The position numbers were made by a program, and so were the translations under genes. 64,000 nucleotides of DNA from an uncultured Clostridia bacterium (GTDB lineage: Bacteria > Bacillota > Clostridia > Christensenellales > Borkfalkiaceae). Under the pieces are notes generated by a model. That model searched no databases and was not told the DNA's origin. It worked only from the letters and a program-made list of their open reading frames with translations. Below are positions 25,991 through 35,156 of this stretch, piece by piece (positions within the stretch are counted from its first letter, which is position 1; each line of letters begins with the position of its first letter). The stretch covers positions 31,474 to 95,473 of the forward strand of contig CALVWQ010000003.1 in assembly GCA_944367535.1 (NCBI GenBank). Direction: 5' to 3'.

Positions 25991-26902
25991 ATGAAAAATA
26001 ACAGAGGATTGGGGAAAGGACTGTCGGCTCTGTTCTCGGAGACCGAAGAAGATTACGGGAAAAGCTTGCTGTTCGATGAAACTGAACCGCAGAAAGACGG
26101 GAAGGGTGTCACCGAAATAGCGGTAGATTCGGTTTTTGCGAATCCTAATCAGCCGCGCAAAGCGTTTGACGAAACGGCGTTAAAAGAACTTGCCGATTCC
26201 ATAGAACGGCACGGGGTTATAATGCCTATAATCGTCAACGACAACGGCGACGGAAGATATATGATAATCGCCGGAGAACGAAGATTCCGCGCCAGCAAGA
26301 TTGCGGGACTTACAAAGATTCCCGTGATTGTAAAAAATTATTCCGAGCGTCAGATTAAAGAAATTTCGCTTATCGAGAACTTGCAAAGAGAGGACTTAAA
26401 TCCCATCGAGGCGGCTAATGCCATGAAGTCTTTGATGAATGATTACGGTCTTACGCAGGAAGACCTCGCGGACAGAATAGGCAAATCGCGGTCGGCGATA
26501 GCCAATACTTTGAGGCTTTTAAGTCTTTCGCCGGAAGTGACGAGACTGGTGGAGAGAGGAGACCTTTCGGCGGGGCATGCCCGTGCGCTTGTGTCTGTAC
26601 CCGATTATGACCAAAAAGTTCTTGCCGATACTGCCATAAAAGAAGGAATGTCGGTTCGTGATGTGGAAAAACTCGTCAAAGATTATTTCACTCCGCCCGA
26701 AGATCGCAAGAAAAAGAAAGAACGTCCCGAACTTTCCGCCGAACTTAAAGAACTTATCACAGATATGCAGCGTATTCTTGGGACAAAGGTTAACGCAATT
26801 GGTAACGATAACAAGGGGAGAATTTATATAGATTACTATACCCGCGATGACCTTGACAGATTAGGAGAACTGTTAGAATTTCTGAAAAACAGAAAACAGT
26901 GA
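25991..26902 (+). CDS. parB: Chromosome partitioning protein ParB (Spo0J)
   Basis: ParB is a parS-binding CTPase clamp that spreads from parS and recruits SMC. Its 303 residues are usual. The N-terminal ParA-interaction peptide (NRGLGKGLSALFSE) is present. The CTP-binding ParB/Srx domain has NPNQPRKAFDE, GRYMIIAGERRFRAS and EISLIENLQREDLNPIEAA. The HTH (LTQEDLADRIGKSRSAIANTLRLL) and a C-terminal dimerisation segment follow. It is downstream of parA in one unit, and the three perfect parS sites in this window are its expected targets. Confidence 0.97.
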   Translation: MKNNRGLGKGLSALFSETEEDYGKSLLFDETEPQKDGKGVTEIAVDSVFANPNQPRKAFDETALKELADSIERHGVIMPIIVNDNGDGRYMIIAGERRFRASKIAGLTKIPVIVKNYSERQIKEISLIENLQREDLNPIEAANAMKSLMNDYGLTQEDLADRIGKSRSAIANTLRLLSLSPEVTRLVERGDLSAGHARALVSVPDYDQKVLADTAIKEGMSVRDVEKLVKDYFTPPEDRKKKKERPELSAELKELITDMQRILGTKVNAIGNDNKGRIYIDYYTRDDLDRLGELLEFLKNRKQ

Positions 26903-27191
26903 TTTAAGTTAATATGTGTTTTGTGATTAGTGTTTTTCCGAAAAGTAAAAGTGCGTATTTTTAAGTGACTTCTACGTTTAATTGTTATAAAAACATATAT
27001 CATAAATCTTTAATGAATGATACTTTTTCAGTTAAAAAATTTTGTCAGGTTTTTAAAAACGAAATATTCTTCCGGAAAATTTACGAATAATAAATTAAAT
27101 CAAACTGTACTTTGGTTTTGGTTCGGACGGATAAAATCATTATGAATTCTCAAAGCGTGTAAAAACATTTAAAAGGGAAAAGGAGGGGAAA

Positions 27192-27632
27192 ATGACTTGG
27201 CTATATATTTGGCTGGGCGTAACGGCGTTTGCGCTCATATTGGAGTTTATTACCACGGATTTGGTGTCGATATGGTTTGCGGGCGGCGGACTGGTCGCCA
27301 TGTTACTTGCAGGACTTGGGGTCGAGCTATATATACATCTGCCTGTATTCATCGTCGTATCGTTTGCCATGATGTTGTGTTTCAGAAAAATGGTCATGAG
27401 GCGTTTTAATGTCGGCGGAACCGTGTCAAATACCGAAGCGGTTATAGGCAAGGAAGTAAAACTCATAACCGGTATTTCTTTCGGCGAGCCCGGCAGCATA
27501 AAGATTAACGACGTGGTCTGGACGGCGATTGCGGATTCGGATAAGGCGGAAATCGCGGCCGGAACCATTGTGAGGATAAAAGACATAAGGGGCAATAAAT
27601 ACATAGTTGAAGAGGCGAACGGGGAAAAGTAA
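27192..27632 (+). CDS. NfeD family membrane protein
   Basis: This 146-residue protein has three predicted membrane segments (about 3-25, 28-45, 50-68: WLYIWLGVTAFALILEFIT, SIWFAGGGLVAMLLAGLG, HLPVFIVVSFAMMLCFR) and a C-terminal OB-fold-like domain (~80-146: AVIGKEVKLITGISFGEPGSIKINDVVWTAIA). This is the short NfeD form. Such proteins are nearly always next to an SPFH/stomatin gene, as here, and are thought to stabilise the SPFH membrane complex. AGGAGGGG gives a strong start. Confidence 0.9.
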   Translation: MTWLYIWLGVTAFALILEFITTDLVSIWFAGGGLVAMLLAGLGVELYIHLPVFIVVSFAMMLCFRKMVMRRFNVGGTVSNTEAVIGKEVKLITGISFGEPGSIKINDVVWTAIADSDKAEIAAGTIVRIKDIRGNKYIVEEANGEK

Positions 27633-27713
27633 AAGCGTTCGCGGCAAACGGCGTATTTTCGTGCGCTTTCGTCCGCGGACTGAAAAATAAAAAATTCGGG
27701 AGGAAAAAGATTT

Positions 27714-28598
27714 ATGGACCCAATTCTGATAGTGTTGATAGTGTTGGCGGCGGTTATATTTTTAATCCTTATATGTTCGATAAGGGTTGTAAGACAGTCT
27801 ACCGCAATAGTCGTAGAGAGGCTCGGGAAATTTCATAAGGTTTTAAATACCGGTGTGCGCTTTATAGTTCCGTTTATCGACAGGCGCGTGGGAGGCCCCG
27901 TTTCTCTGAAAGAAAGAGTCGCGGATTTTGCGCCGCAGGCGGTTATTACGAAAGATAACGTAACAATGCAGATAGATACGGTCGTATATTATCAGGTTAC
28001 GGACGTCAAGTTGTTTACTTACGGTGTGGAAAATCCCGTGCTTGCGATAGAAAACCTTACGGCGACTACGCTCCGTAATCTTGTCGGCGAACTCGAACTC
28101 GACGGAACGCTCACTTCGCGCGATACGGTAAACAATAAAATGCGTACAATTCTCGATGAGGCGACCGACCCTTGGGGAATCAAGGTCAACCGCGTGGAAC
28201 TTAAAAACATACTTCCGCCCAAAGACATTCAGCAGGCGATGGAAAAGCAGATGCGCGCGGAACGCGAACGCCGCGAGAGCATATTGAAGGCTGAGGGCGA
28301 GAAGCGCAGCAATATTCTTGTTGCGGAGGGCGAAAAAGAGGCGATGATTCTCCGTGCGGAAGCAAAGAAAGCGGCGGTAATAGCAGAGGCGGAAGGCACC
28401 GCCACGGCTATCAGAATGATAAACGAGGCTAATCCGAACGCGGCATATCTGACCCTTAAAGGATACGAAGCGCTTAAAGTCATGGCTGACGGCAGTGCCA
28501 CCAAGATAATCGTTCCGAGCGAGATTCAGAACGTTACGGGTTTGCTTGCGAGTCTTAAAGCGGTAATTGAGAAAGAGGAACCGAAGAAGAAAGAATAA
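27714..28598 (+). CDS. SPFH/Band 7 (stomatin-like) membrane protein
   Basis: This 294-residue protein has an N-terminal membrane segment (~3-22) and a Band 7/SPFH domain (RVVRQSTAIVVERLGKFHKVLNTGVRFIVPFIDRR...). The long coiled-coil-prone, Ala/Glu/Arg-rich stretch EKQMRAERERRESILKAEGEK...EAKKAAVIAEAEG is typical of stomatin and QmcA homologues. It forms large oligomers in functional membrane microdomains. It pairs with the NfeD gene 81 bases upstream and ends at a strong terminator. Confidence 0.93.
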   Translation: MDPILIVLIVLAAVIFLILICSIRVVRQSTAIVVERLGKFHKVLNTGVRFIVPFIDRRVGGPVSLKERVADFAPQAVITKDNVTMQIDTVVYYQVTDVKLFTYGVENPVLAIENLTATTLRNLVGELELDGTLTSRDTVNNKMRTILDEATDPWGIKVNRVELKNILPPKDIQQAMEKQMRAERERRESILKAEGEKRSNILVAEGEKEAMILRAEAKKAAVIAEAEGTATAIRMINEANPNAAYLTLKGYEALKVMADGSATKIIVPSEIQNVTGLLASLKAVIEKEEPKKKE

Positions 28599-28636
28599 AT
28601 AAAAGCGGCGCTTATGGTGCGCCGCTTTTATCGAAT
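28599..28636. terminator. Intrinsic terminator of the NfeD-SPFH unit
   Basis: A 13-bp stem (ATAAAAGCGGCGC at 28599-28611 with 28619-28631) and a 7-base loop start right after the SPFH stop. The 3' arm contains the T-run (GCTTTTATC). Confidence 0.8.
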
Positions 28637-28686
28637 AACACCGTAACATCAGTTTTAACAGCAAATGATATTCAATTTACCTCATT

Positions 28687-30090
28687 ATGGACAATCTGAC
28701 ATTCAAAAGATTTAACGGCGATATTTCAGAGATTTCGGAATACTTTAAAAACCCTCAGATAGAATTCTGCGACATTTCCGTGGGGGCGAAGTATATCTGG
28801 CGGGATGAATTTCTTATAGATTACTGCATATCGGATGACACGCTTATAATCAAAGAGAGTTGTCCCGATTATAACGATTATTTTTATTATCCCATGGGCA
28901 AAAACGTCGAAAACGCGCTTTTTTTGATAGAGCGATATTGTATTGACCGAGGCTTGCCGCTTACTTTTTGTTGTATAGACAATAAAACGGCGGCGCTTCT
29001 GTCGGAAAGATACCCGTTTTCGCGCGTATACAACGACAGAAATTGGAGCGATTATATATACGACGCCGAGAAATTCAAGACTTATTCGGGCAAGAAATTA
29101 AGCGGGCAGAGAAACCACGTCAACAAATTCAGAAAAAACAATCCTGATTATAAATTCAAGGCGGTAGACGAGAGCGATTTTCCGCGCATACGCGAATTTT
29201 TAACGGAATTCGAACGCGGCGAAGATTTTTCGATGTGGTCGGCGCAGGAAGAAGAAAAAAAGGTTTATGACTATATTCTGAATTTCCGTAAACTCGGCAA
29301 CGTCGGAGGGCTGATAGAGACGGACGGCAAGGTGGTGGCGATTTCGTTCGGCGAAAGAGTCAACGATACCCTTATAGTGCATGTGGAAAAGGGGCTTAAA
29401 AGTTACGAGGGCGTATATCCTACGATGGCGAGCGAGTTTGCAAAAGCTTTTGCGACCGACGGCGTCAAATTCATAAACCGCGAGGAAGATTGCGGGGATA
29501 TGGGATTGCGCATTTCCAAACTTCAATATCATCCCGTAGAAGTTAAGGAAAAAAATTTTGTAAGGATATATACTCTTTTTGATAAAATCGTTCCGCCCGT
29601 GCATATTAAAACCGTGCGGCTTGTCGTGACCGACATAACCGAAAATTTCAAGAATGAATATTTCGCTCTTTACACCGACGCCGAGATAAATCGTTATTAC
29701 GGATACGATTACAGGGAAGATTTTAAGGGCGATGCGCCCGACCCCGACTATTTTATGGATTTCATGAAAAAACTGAAAGCCCGCCGCGAGGAATATTCTT
29801 TGGCAGTTACGTCGGACGGCAAAATGATAGGCGAAATAGTTTTTTATAACTTCGACTTTTACGGCGGTGCGGAAACGGGTTTCAGGTTTTTTAAAGAGCA
29901 AAGGGGAAAGGGGTATGCTTTTGAGAGCGTAAGCGCGGCGGCGGAGTATCTGTTTTCATTAAAGGCGCGAGTGATAAGGTGCAGGGCGTTCAAAGAAAAC
30001 GCACCTTCGATAAAACTGATAGAAAAACTCGGCTTTACAAAGACGGGGGAGAGCGAAACGCAGTATTTTTACGAAAAGCCGCGCGTGTAA
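28687..30090 (+). CDS. DUF2156 (aminoacyl/lysyl-transferase-like) fused to a GNAT acetyltransferase
   Basis: The 467-residue protein has two parts. Residues ~1-300 match the DUF2156 pattern of phosphatidylglycerol lysyltransferase C-terminal domains (FKRFNGDISEISEYF..., SGQRNHVNKFRKNNPDYKFKAVDESDFPRIREFL, the VEKGLKSYEGVYPTMASEFAKAF segment and FINREEDCGDMGLRISKLQYHP), usually a double GNAT-like fold. Residues ~305-467 form a RimJ/RimL-type GNAT domain with acetyl-CoA site RFFKEQRGKGYAFESVSAAAEYLF and AFKENAPSIKLIEKLGFTKTGE. The substrate is unknown and could be a peptide, tRNA-charged amino acid donor or lipid. It has no membrane segments, so a lipid flippase-type MprF role is unlikely. Confidence 0.85.
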   Translation: MDNLTFKRFNGDISEISEYFKNPQIEFCDISVGAKYIWRDEFLIDYCISDDTLIIKESCPDYNDYFYYPMGKNVENALFLIERYCIDRGLPLTFCCIDNKTAALLSERYPFSRVYNDRNWSDYIYDAEKFKTYSGKKLSGQRNHVNKFRKNNPDYKFKAVDESDFPRIREFLTEFERGEDFSMWSAQEEEKKVYDYILNFRKLGNVGGLIETDGKVVAISFGERVNDTLIVHVEKGLKSYEGVYPTMASEFAKAFATDGVKFINREEDCGDMGLRISKLQYHPVEVKEKNFVRIYTLFDKIVPPVHIKTVRLVVTDITENFKNEYFALYTDAEINRYYGYDYREDFKGDAPDPDYFMDFMKKLKARREEYSLAVTSDGKMIGEIVFYNFDFYGGAETGFRFFKEQRGKGYAFESVSAAAEYLFSLKARVIRCRAFKENAPSIKLIEKLGFTKTGESETQYFYEKPRV

Positions 30091-30220
30091 TATTTTTGCG
30101 TAGGCGTAAGAATATGTGGTATAGTCCCTGCTCGATTGTTCCGAAATTGCCGGTGCGATTGCGGTTTTGGTAAATAAATGAATAAAAATATTAAGTAAGT
30201 GTGGTTTAAGGAGGGTGTTT

Positions 30221-31153
30221 ATGTCGGTAGAGAAAGAGACTCCGCAGGGGAAAATAAAAATCGAGTATAGTGCGAAAGGCTGTGAACTTGCACTAAAATC
30301 TATCAACAAACTGATAAGCAGACTGGAACAGGAAATCAGGGAAGAAAAAGCCAATAAAAAATTATACACGCCTGAAGAGTTTAAAAAATCGGGATTCACA
30401 AAAGACGAGAAGGGTAAAATAAAGTTTCCGAAGTTTTTCGATATGTATAAGTGTTTTCATGAAGAAGTTAAAGGAATGCTTAAAATGTATGAAGACCCGA
30501 AAGAAACAAGACTTACCTGCGATTTCGGAATTTACAAAATCCTCGTTTATATAGAAGAAAAATATAAAAGAGATTCCGATTCGTATTCAGAGGGTCTTTA
30601 TTATCTCAGTAAATACTTTTTGTTAAGAAGTTATATGCTTGTTTCGCCAACATACAGTGTGAAAAAATATAATGAATACCGGGGCCTTCTTGAAAAGAGC
30701 GGAAAATTCGGAGTAAAACTCACCAAATACCTTGACCGTATCGAGGAAACTTATAAAAACATAAAAAATAACGACGAGAAGTGGAAGATATCCAAACTCA
30801 TAAGAAGAGCGATGAAAGATAAATATGTAGAGGATTTGGGTAAAAAAGATTACGACCCGAGCGACTATGATTATGACTATGACTATGATTATAGTTCGTC
30901 GTACAGTTCTTCATCTTCTGAAAGCAGTTATTCTTCGTCAGACGGCGATTATTCTTCCTCGGACAGCGAGTCCAAGGGTACGGTGTTCACCGATATAATC
31001 GGCAGAGAAATCGCCCATACCGACAGCGACGGGTACAGGGTGTATGACGATTGCAATCGCCACATAGGTTTTAAGAGCGGTAATAAAATTTACGATGAGA
31101 ATTTTGACCCCGTCGGCTTTATAAGCGATAACGGTCAGTTCCATAAATACTGA
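30221..31153 (+). CDS. Uncharacterised protein with Asp-Tyr and Ser-rich low-complexity segment
   Basis: I do not recognise this 310-residue protein. The ATG at 30221 has AAGGAGGG upstream, so it is preferred over the GTG at 30215. Residues ~1-205 are helical and Lys/Glu-rich (KGCELALKSINKLISRLEQEIREEKANKK). An alternating Asp-Tyr tract (SDYDYDYDYDYSSSYSS) and a Ser-rich run follow, about 214-250. A C-terminal module (~255-310) has short repeats resembling GREIAHTDSDGYRVYD and GNKIYDENFDPVGFI, perhaps a small beta domain. There is no signal peptide or membrane segment. It stands alone between terminators. Confidence 0.75.
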   Translation: MSVEKETPQGKIKIEYSAKGCELALKSINKLISRLEQEIREEKANKKLYTPEEFKKSGFTKDEKGKIKFPKFFDMYKCFHEEVKGMLKMYEDPKETRLTCDFGIYKILVYIEEKYKRDSDSYSEGLYYLSKYFLLRSYMLVSPTYSVKKYNEYRGLLEKSGKFGVKLTKYLDRIEETYKNIKNNDEKWKISKLIRRAMKDKYVEDLGKKDYDPSDYDYDYDYDYSSSYSSSSSESSYSSSDGDYSSSDSESKGTVFTDIIGREIAHTDSDGYRVYDDCNRHIGFKSGNKIYDENFDPVGFISDNGQFHKY

Positions 31154-31293
31154 TTGGTTTTTGATTTGCACTTAATATTTGCAGAAATTCTGCGAACATT
31201 TTTTACATTCGTATTACTGATTATAAATATTAAATTCTATTTACCATATTTAAATATTTTATGCGTAAATACAAACTATCTTAAATAGAAATA

Positions 31294-31330
31294 TTGCCGC
31301 TGAACCCTTATCGGGTTCGGCGGCAATTAT
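31294..31330. terminator. Terminator between convergent genes
   Basis: A 14-bp stem (TTGCCGCTGAACCC at 31294-31307 with 31313-31326, one G-T wobble) has a 5-base loop and A+T-rich flanks. It lies 140 bases after the Asp-Tyr protein gene. Confidence 0.7.
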
Positions 31331-31403
31331 GTTTATTTAAAAATTAAAATTTGACTTAATTATCGTCCGTTATTTTTAAATTGTTTTGAAGGGAAAGAAG
31401 AAA

Positions 31404-32567
31404 TTATTTACCTTCCCGTTTGTCTTTTAAGTGAATGCATTCGCCCGTCACCGCAGACTGAAACATCATCCAGTAACCGTCCCCGTTCATGTCGAATACC
31501 GATACGGGTATGAAAGAGCAGTAAGGCGCGAGTTCTGTCGGCGCGTTGCGCGAATAGGGCGAAGGTATTCCGTAACAGATATACTTCTCTTTGTTTTCTT
31601 CCTTTATAAGCCCGACGACATAATATTTATCCGACGAGTATGTAATCCTTGCCCAACGGCTGTCGGGAAAGAGCTTTATAAGCGACTTTTCTTCGGGAAA
31701 TTTTTCAAAAATATCTTCGAGTTCGCCCTTTACCGTGAGATAGTAGGGGCTTTCGTCCGAATATTTTTCGCCGCCGCCTGCAAATGTTTCATTTTCAAAG
31801 CGGTAAGGGAAGCTTTCGCCCTCGCGCGTTTCCTTTTCGTTTCCCTTATAAGACAACTCATCTTTAATCCGTACATGTTCATTGTCGTAATCCTTTATCA
31901 TGTTGAGTTTGTTTTCGATTTTTTCTTCTATGGCGAAATAGTTTTCGGTGGCGACGGCTTCGTCGTCGTAAAGGACATTTTCCGAATTTTTTCCGTAGGA
32001 AAAAGTTTCGGCGCCGCCCTCTGCGCTGTTTTCCGTCACGTTAAAATCAGTGCTTTCCGTGTCAAATCCTGTCGGGCGTTTGTTTGCCGATGCGCCTTTA
32101 ATGTCGTTAAAATCAGTATTTTCTGCGCGTAAGGGTTTTTCCTGTATCAGTTCTCTCGCGCGGTTTTTTCTGTCCGAAAGACACTTTTCCGCGACCGCAC
32201 GCTTAAAGTCCGAAATTTCTTTTACGGAATCTTCGCTGCGCTGGAAGGCGACGAGTACGGGTATATCATCAGAGACGTAACATATACCTGCCGCAAAGTC
32301 GTGAGATATGTCGGGCAAAAGCTCGGGCGTTTTATGAGTAGAAGAGGGGCGGGTGCCGAGGTCGTAGCAGAAAATCCTGTCCTGTCCGTCCATAAAATAA
32401 AAACGATAACTGCCTCCGCTCATTGCGCGGAAATTCAGGAATGAAAGGTAAAAATTCCCCACACCGTTTTCCGTCTCCGTCCGCACTATTGCGCTGACCG
32501 GTTTTGTCGATACCGAATACCCTTCGGTAATCTGCCTTAGAACGAGTATTTTTTTGATAAACTGCAT
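31404..32567 (-). CDS. Uncharacterised conserved protein with disordered middle
   Basis: This 387-residue protein has no signal peptide or membrane segment. The ends look folded: residues 1-110 (MQFIKKILVLRQITEGYS...NGVGNFYLSFLNFRAMSGGSYRFYFMDG, beta-rich) and 275-387 (PYYLTVKGELEDIFEKFPEEKSLIKLFPDSRWARITYSSDKYYVVGLIKEE...FDMNGDGYWMMFQS). The middle (~140-270) is acidic, Asn/Glu/Ser-rich and likely disordered. I believe similar proteins occur in other Clostridia but know no function. It is single, with no operon partner. Confidence 0.75.
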   Translation of the reverse strand: MQFIKKILVLRQITEGYSVSTKPVSAIVRTETENGVGNFYLSFLNFRAMSGGSYRFYFMDGQDRIFCYDLGTRPSSTHKTPELLPDISHDFAAGICYVSDDIPVLVAFQRSEDSVKEISDFKRAVAEKCLSDRKNRARELIQEKPLRAENTDFNDIKGASANKRPTGFDTESTDFNVTENSAEGGAETFSYGKNSENVLYDDEAVATENYFAIEEKIENKLNMIKDYDNEHVRIKDELSYKGNEKETREGESFPYRFENETFAGGGEKYSDESPYYLTVKGELEDIFEKFPEEKSLIKLFPDSRWARITYSSDKYYVVGLIKEENKEKYICYGIPSPYSRNAPTELAPYCSFIPVSVFDMNGDGYWMMFQSAVTGECIHLKDKREGK

Positions 32568-32755
32568 AAAAACCTGCTTTTTGGTTATAATTTTAAGATA
32601 AATTTAGAACTATGCTTTTTAAATATATATTCTCTGCGCAAGTGAAAAAGAACTTATTTTGACGAATATATGCTCATTGCGTCGAAACTGCGGGGAAAAG
32701 GGAAAAAATCTCGTTAAGAAAAAATTATATAACGTACTGTTAAAAAAGTTTACAA

Positions 32756-32784
32756 TTGACAAAAATAGTGCTATTATATATAAT
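32756..32784 (+). promoter_or_regulatory. Consensus promoter upstream of pckG
   Basis: Perfect TTGACA (32756-32761) and perfect TATAAT (32779-32784) are 17 bases apart. The resulting mRNA would have a leader of about 290 nt before pckG, which holds a possible 58-codon frame. Confidence 0.8.
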
Positions 32785-32826
32785 AGCGAAGAATAAGGGT
32801 TTTTAGGACGGATTAGGGCGTGCAGG

Positions 32827-33003
32827 GTGAGTCAAGATAACGCCGTTTTTCTGAAAAACAAAACGGAAACGCAGCGTAAACGCCTCGAAATCCCGATTTA
32901 TGTCCCGAAACAACACTTTTTCGATGTTTATAAAATGATTTCGTTAGCGAATGAAATCAAGAATCAAGGTGCATCTAAAATGTTTGTAAAGCGGGAAGTA
33001 TAA
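32827..33003 (+). CDS. Possible 58-residue leader protein upstream of pckG
   Basis: A GTG-started frame of 58 codons encodes a protein-like sequence (KTETQRKRLEIPIYVPKQHF then FDVYKMISLANEIKNQGASK). It lies wholly in the transcribed leader of pckG and ends 78 bases before it. The ribosome site is weak (AGGG 8-10 bases upstream). The composition is more protein-like than chance AT-rich frames, but I cannot confirm expression. Confidence 0.35.
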   Translation: MSQDNAVFLKNKTETQRKRLEIPIYVPKQHFFDVYKMISLANEIKNQGASKMFVKREV

Positions 33004-33080
33004 CGTTTAATTATGGTAAAAAGCGCGGCGGAGCGGCGTAAAAGCCTGCGGCGCAAATCTATAAAAAAAGGAGAGCAAAA

Positions 33081-34859
33081 ATGACCAAGAACAAGAAACT
33101 GTTGGATTTCATCAAAGAAACTCAGGAACTTTGTAATCCCGAAAACATCGTCTGGATTGACGGAAGCGAAGAGCAACTCGAAGCACTCAGAGCACAGGCG
33201 GTAGACGAAAAGATTTTAATAAAACTCAATCAGGAGAAACTTCCCGGCTGCTATCTTCACCGCACGACCGTAAACGACGTCGCAAGGGTGGAGGACAGGA
33301 CTTTTATCTGCTCTAAAAACAAGGATGACTCCGCGCCCGTAAACAACTGGATGGAAACGGGCGAAGCCATGAAGATGATGAAAGACCTCTTCAAAGGCGT
33401 AATGAAAGGCAGAACCATGTACGTTATACCTTATTCTATGGGTGCCGTCGGAAGTAAATTCTCGAAGATTGGCATCGAACTGACCGACTCAATTTACGTC
33501 GTTCTCAATATGGCGATAATGACCAGGGTGGGAAATAAAGTGCTCGAAGCGCTGGGAGACGGCGATTTCGTAAAGGGGCTTCATTCGTATGCCGAACTTT
33601 CCGAAGAAAAGAGATATATCTGCCATTTCCCCGAAGAAAATACGATTATGTCAATCAACTCAAACTACGGCGGAAACGTGCTTCTCGGCAAGAAATGCTT
33701 TGCACTCCGTATCGCGTCTTACCTCGGTAAGACCGAAGGCTGGATGGCTGAGCACATGCTTATTCTCGGAATCGAGAATCCCAAGGGCGAAATTAAATAT
33801 GTGGCGGCGGCGTTCCCCTCTGCTTGCGGTAAGACCAATCTCGCAATGCTCATACCGCCTGAAATTTATAAGAACAAAGGTTACAAGTGCTGGTGCGTCG
33901 GCGACGATATAGCTTGGATAAGGGTTGGCGAGGACGGAAGACTCTGGGCGGTAAACCCCGAGAACGGATTCTTCGGCGTCGCGCCCGGAACCAACATGAA
34001 ATCCAATCCCAACGCGCTTCTGTCCACAAGAAAGAACACCATTTTTACAAACGTCGTGGAAAATCTGGACGACGAAACGGTGTGGTGGGAAGGTCTCGAT
34101 AAAAATCCCCCGAAAAATGCGCTTGACTGGAAGGGAAATCCCTGGAACGGCGACATGAAAGATGCCAACGGCAAACCCGTAAAAGGTGCACATCCCAACA
34201 GCAGATTCACCGCCCCGACGGTAAATTGTCCTTGTCTATCCGATCAGTTCGAGGCACCCGACGGAGTTCCGCTTTCGGCGATTATTTTCGGCGGCAGACG
34301 CGCAAAGACCGCTCCGCTCGTTTATCAGTCAACCGACTGGAACAACGGTGTGTTCGTAGGTTCCATCATGGCAAGCGAAACCACGGCTGCGGCTACCGGT
34401 GCGGTAGGCGTTGTAAGACGTGACCCGATGGCGATGAGACCGTTTGTCGGATACAATATGGGCGATTATTTCAAACATTGGATTGATATGGGCAAGAAGA
34501 TTAAAAATCAGCCCAAGATTTTCAACGTCAACTGGTTCAGAACGGACGACGAAGGCAACTTCATATGGCCGGGCTTCGGCGACAACCTGCGCGTTCTCGA
34601 CTGGATTCTTTCCCGTTGCGAAGATAAGGTCGACGCTAAAAAGACGGCTATCGGATATGTTCCTTACGCCAAAGACATCAATATCGAAGGACTTGACGGC
34701 GTAACGACCGAAACGATCGAAGAACTCACGACGGTCGACGCGGAAACGTGGAAGAAAGAAGCGGACGGCATCGAAAACTTCTATAAGGAACTCGGAGACA
34801 GAGTACCGAAAGAACTCTATGACGAGCTCGATAAACTCAAAGCGAATCTCGATAAATAA
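33081..34859 (+). CDS. pckG: Phosphoenolpyruvate carboxykinase, GTP-dependent
   Basis: This enzyme interconverts oxaloacetate + GTP with PEP + CO2 + GDP. In fermenting Clostridia it often works towards oxaloacetate as well. At 592 residues it matches the GTP class (about 600) rather than the ATP class. Class motifs seen are the nucleotide loop AAAFPSACGKTNLAML (about residues 241-256), Mn-binding segments around CWCVGDDIAWI, SRFTAPTVNCPCLSDQFEAPDGVPLSAIIFGGRRAKTAPLVYQ and RPFVGYNMGDYFKHW. AGGAGAGC precedes the ATG, and the gene has its own strong promoter and terminator. Confidence 0.97.
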   Translation: MTKNKKLLDFIKETQELCNPENIVWIDGSEEQLEALRAQAVDEKILIKLNQEKLPGCYLHRTTVNDVARVEDRTFICSKNKDDSAPVNNWMETGEAMKMMKDLFKGVMKGRTMYVIPYSMGAVGSKFSKIGIELTDSIYVVLNMAIMTRVGNKVLEALGDGDFVKGLHSYAELSEEKRYICHFPEENTIMSINSNYGGNVLLGKKCFALRIASYLGKTEGWMAEHMLILGIENPKGEIKYVAAAFPSACGKTNLAMLIPPEIYKNKGYKCWCVGDDIAWIRVGEDGRLWAVNPENGFFGVAPGTNMKSNPNALLSTRKNTIFTNVVENLDDETVWWEGLDKNPPKNALDWKGNPWNGDMKDANGKPVKGAHPNSRFTAPTVNCPCLSDQFEAPDGVPLSAIIFGGRRAKTAPLVYQSTDWNNGVFVGSIMASETTAAATGAVGVVRRDPMAMRPFVGYNMGDYFKHWIDMGKKIKNQPKIFNVNWFRTDDEGNFIWPGFGDNLRVLDWILSRCEDKVDAKKTAIGYVPYAKDINIEGLDGVTTETIEELTTVDAETWKKEADGIENFYKELGDRVPKELYDELDKLKANLDK

Positions 34860-34898
34860 ATCGACAGATTATATTTCGGCTGATTAAATAAAAATTTG

Positions 34899-34935
34899 CG
34901 GCGGGGCGCACATAAATGCGCCCCGCCGTTATTTT
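34899..34935 (+). terminator. Intrinsic terminator of pckG
   Basis: A 12-bp stem (CGGCGGGGCGCA at 34899-34910 with 34917-34928) has a 6-base loop and is followed by TTATTTT. Confidence 0.8.
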
Positions 34936-35156
34936 AAGTTGCTTTGATTTTTCAAGACTATTATAATTGGTAAATAAGTTGGCGGCTGAATTCTTTTCCC
35001 GACGATAAGCATATCTTTCCGATTGTTTTAATGGTTTTCGGAAGCTTCGCCTGCGGATGCGGATGTTTAAGACTGAGGATGTTTAAGAGTAGGGCTTGAA
35101 ATCGCCGGCGCCGTATTTTATTAAGCTTATAAACCGCCGTGAATGGTTATTTATAA

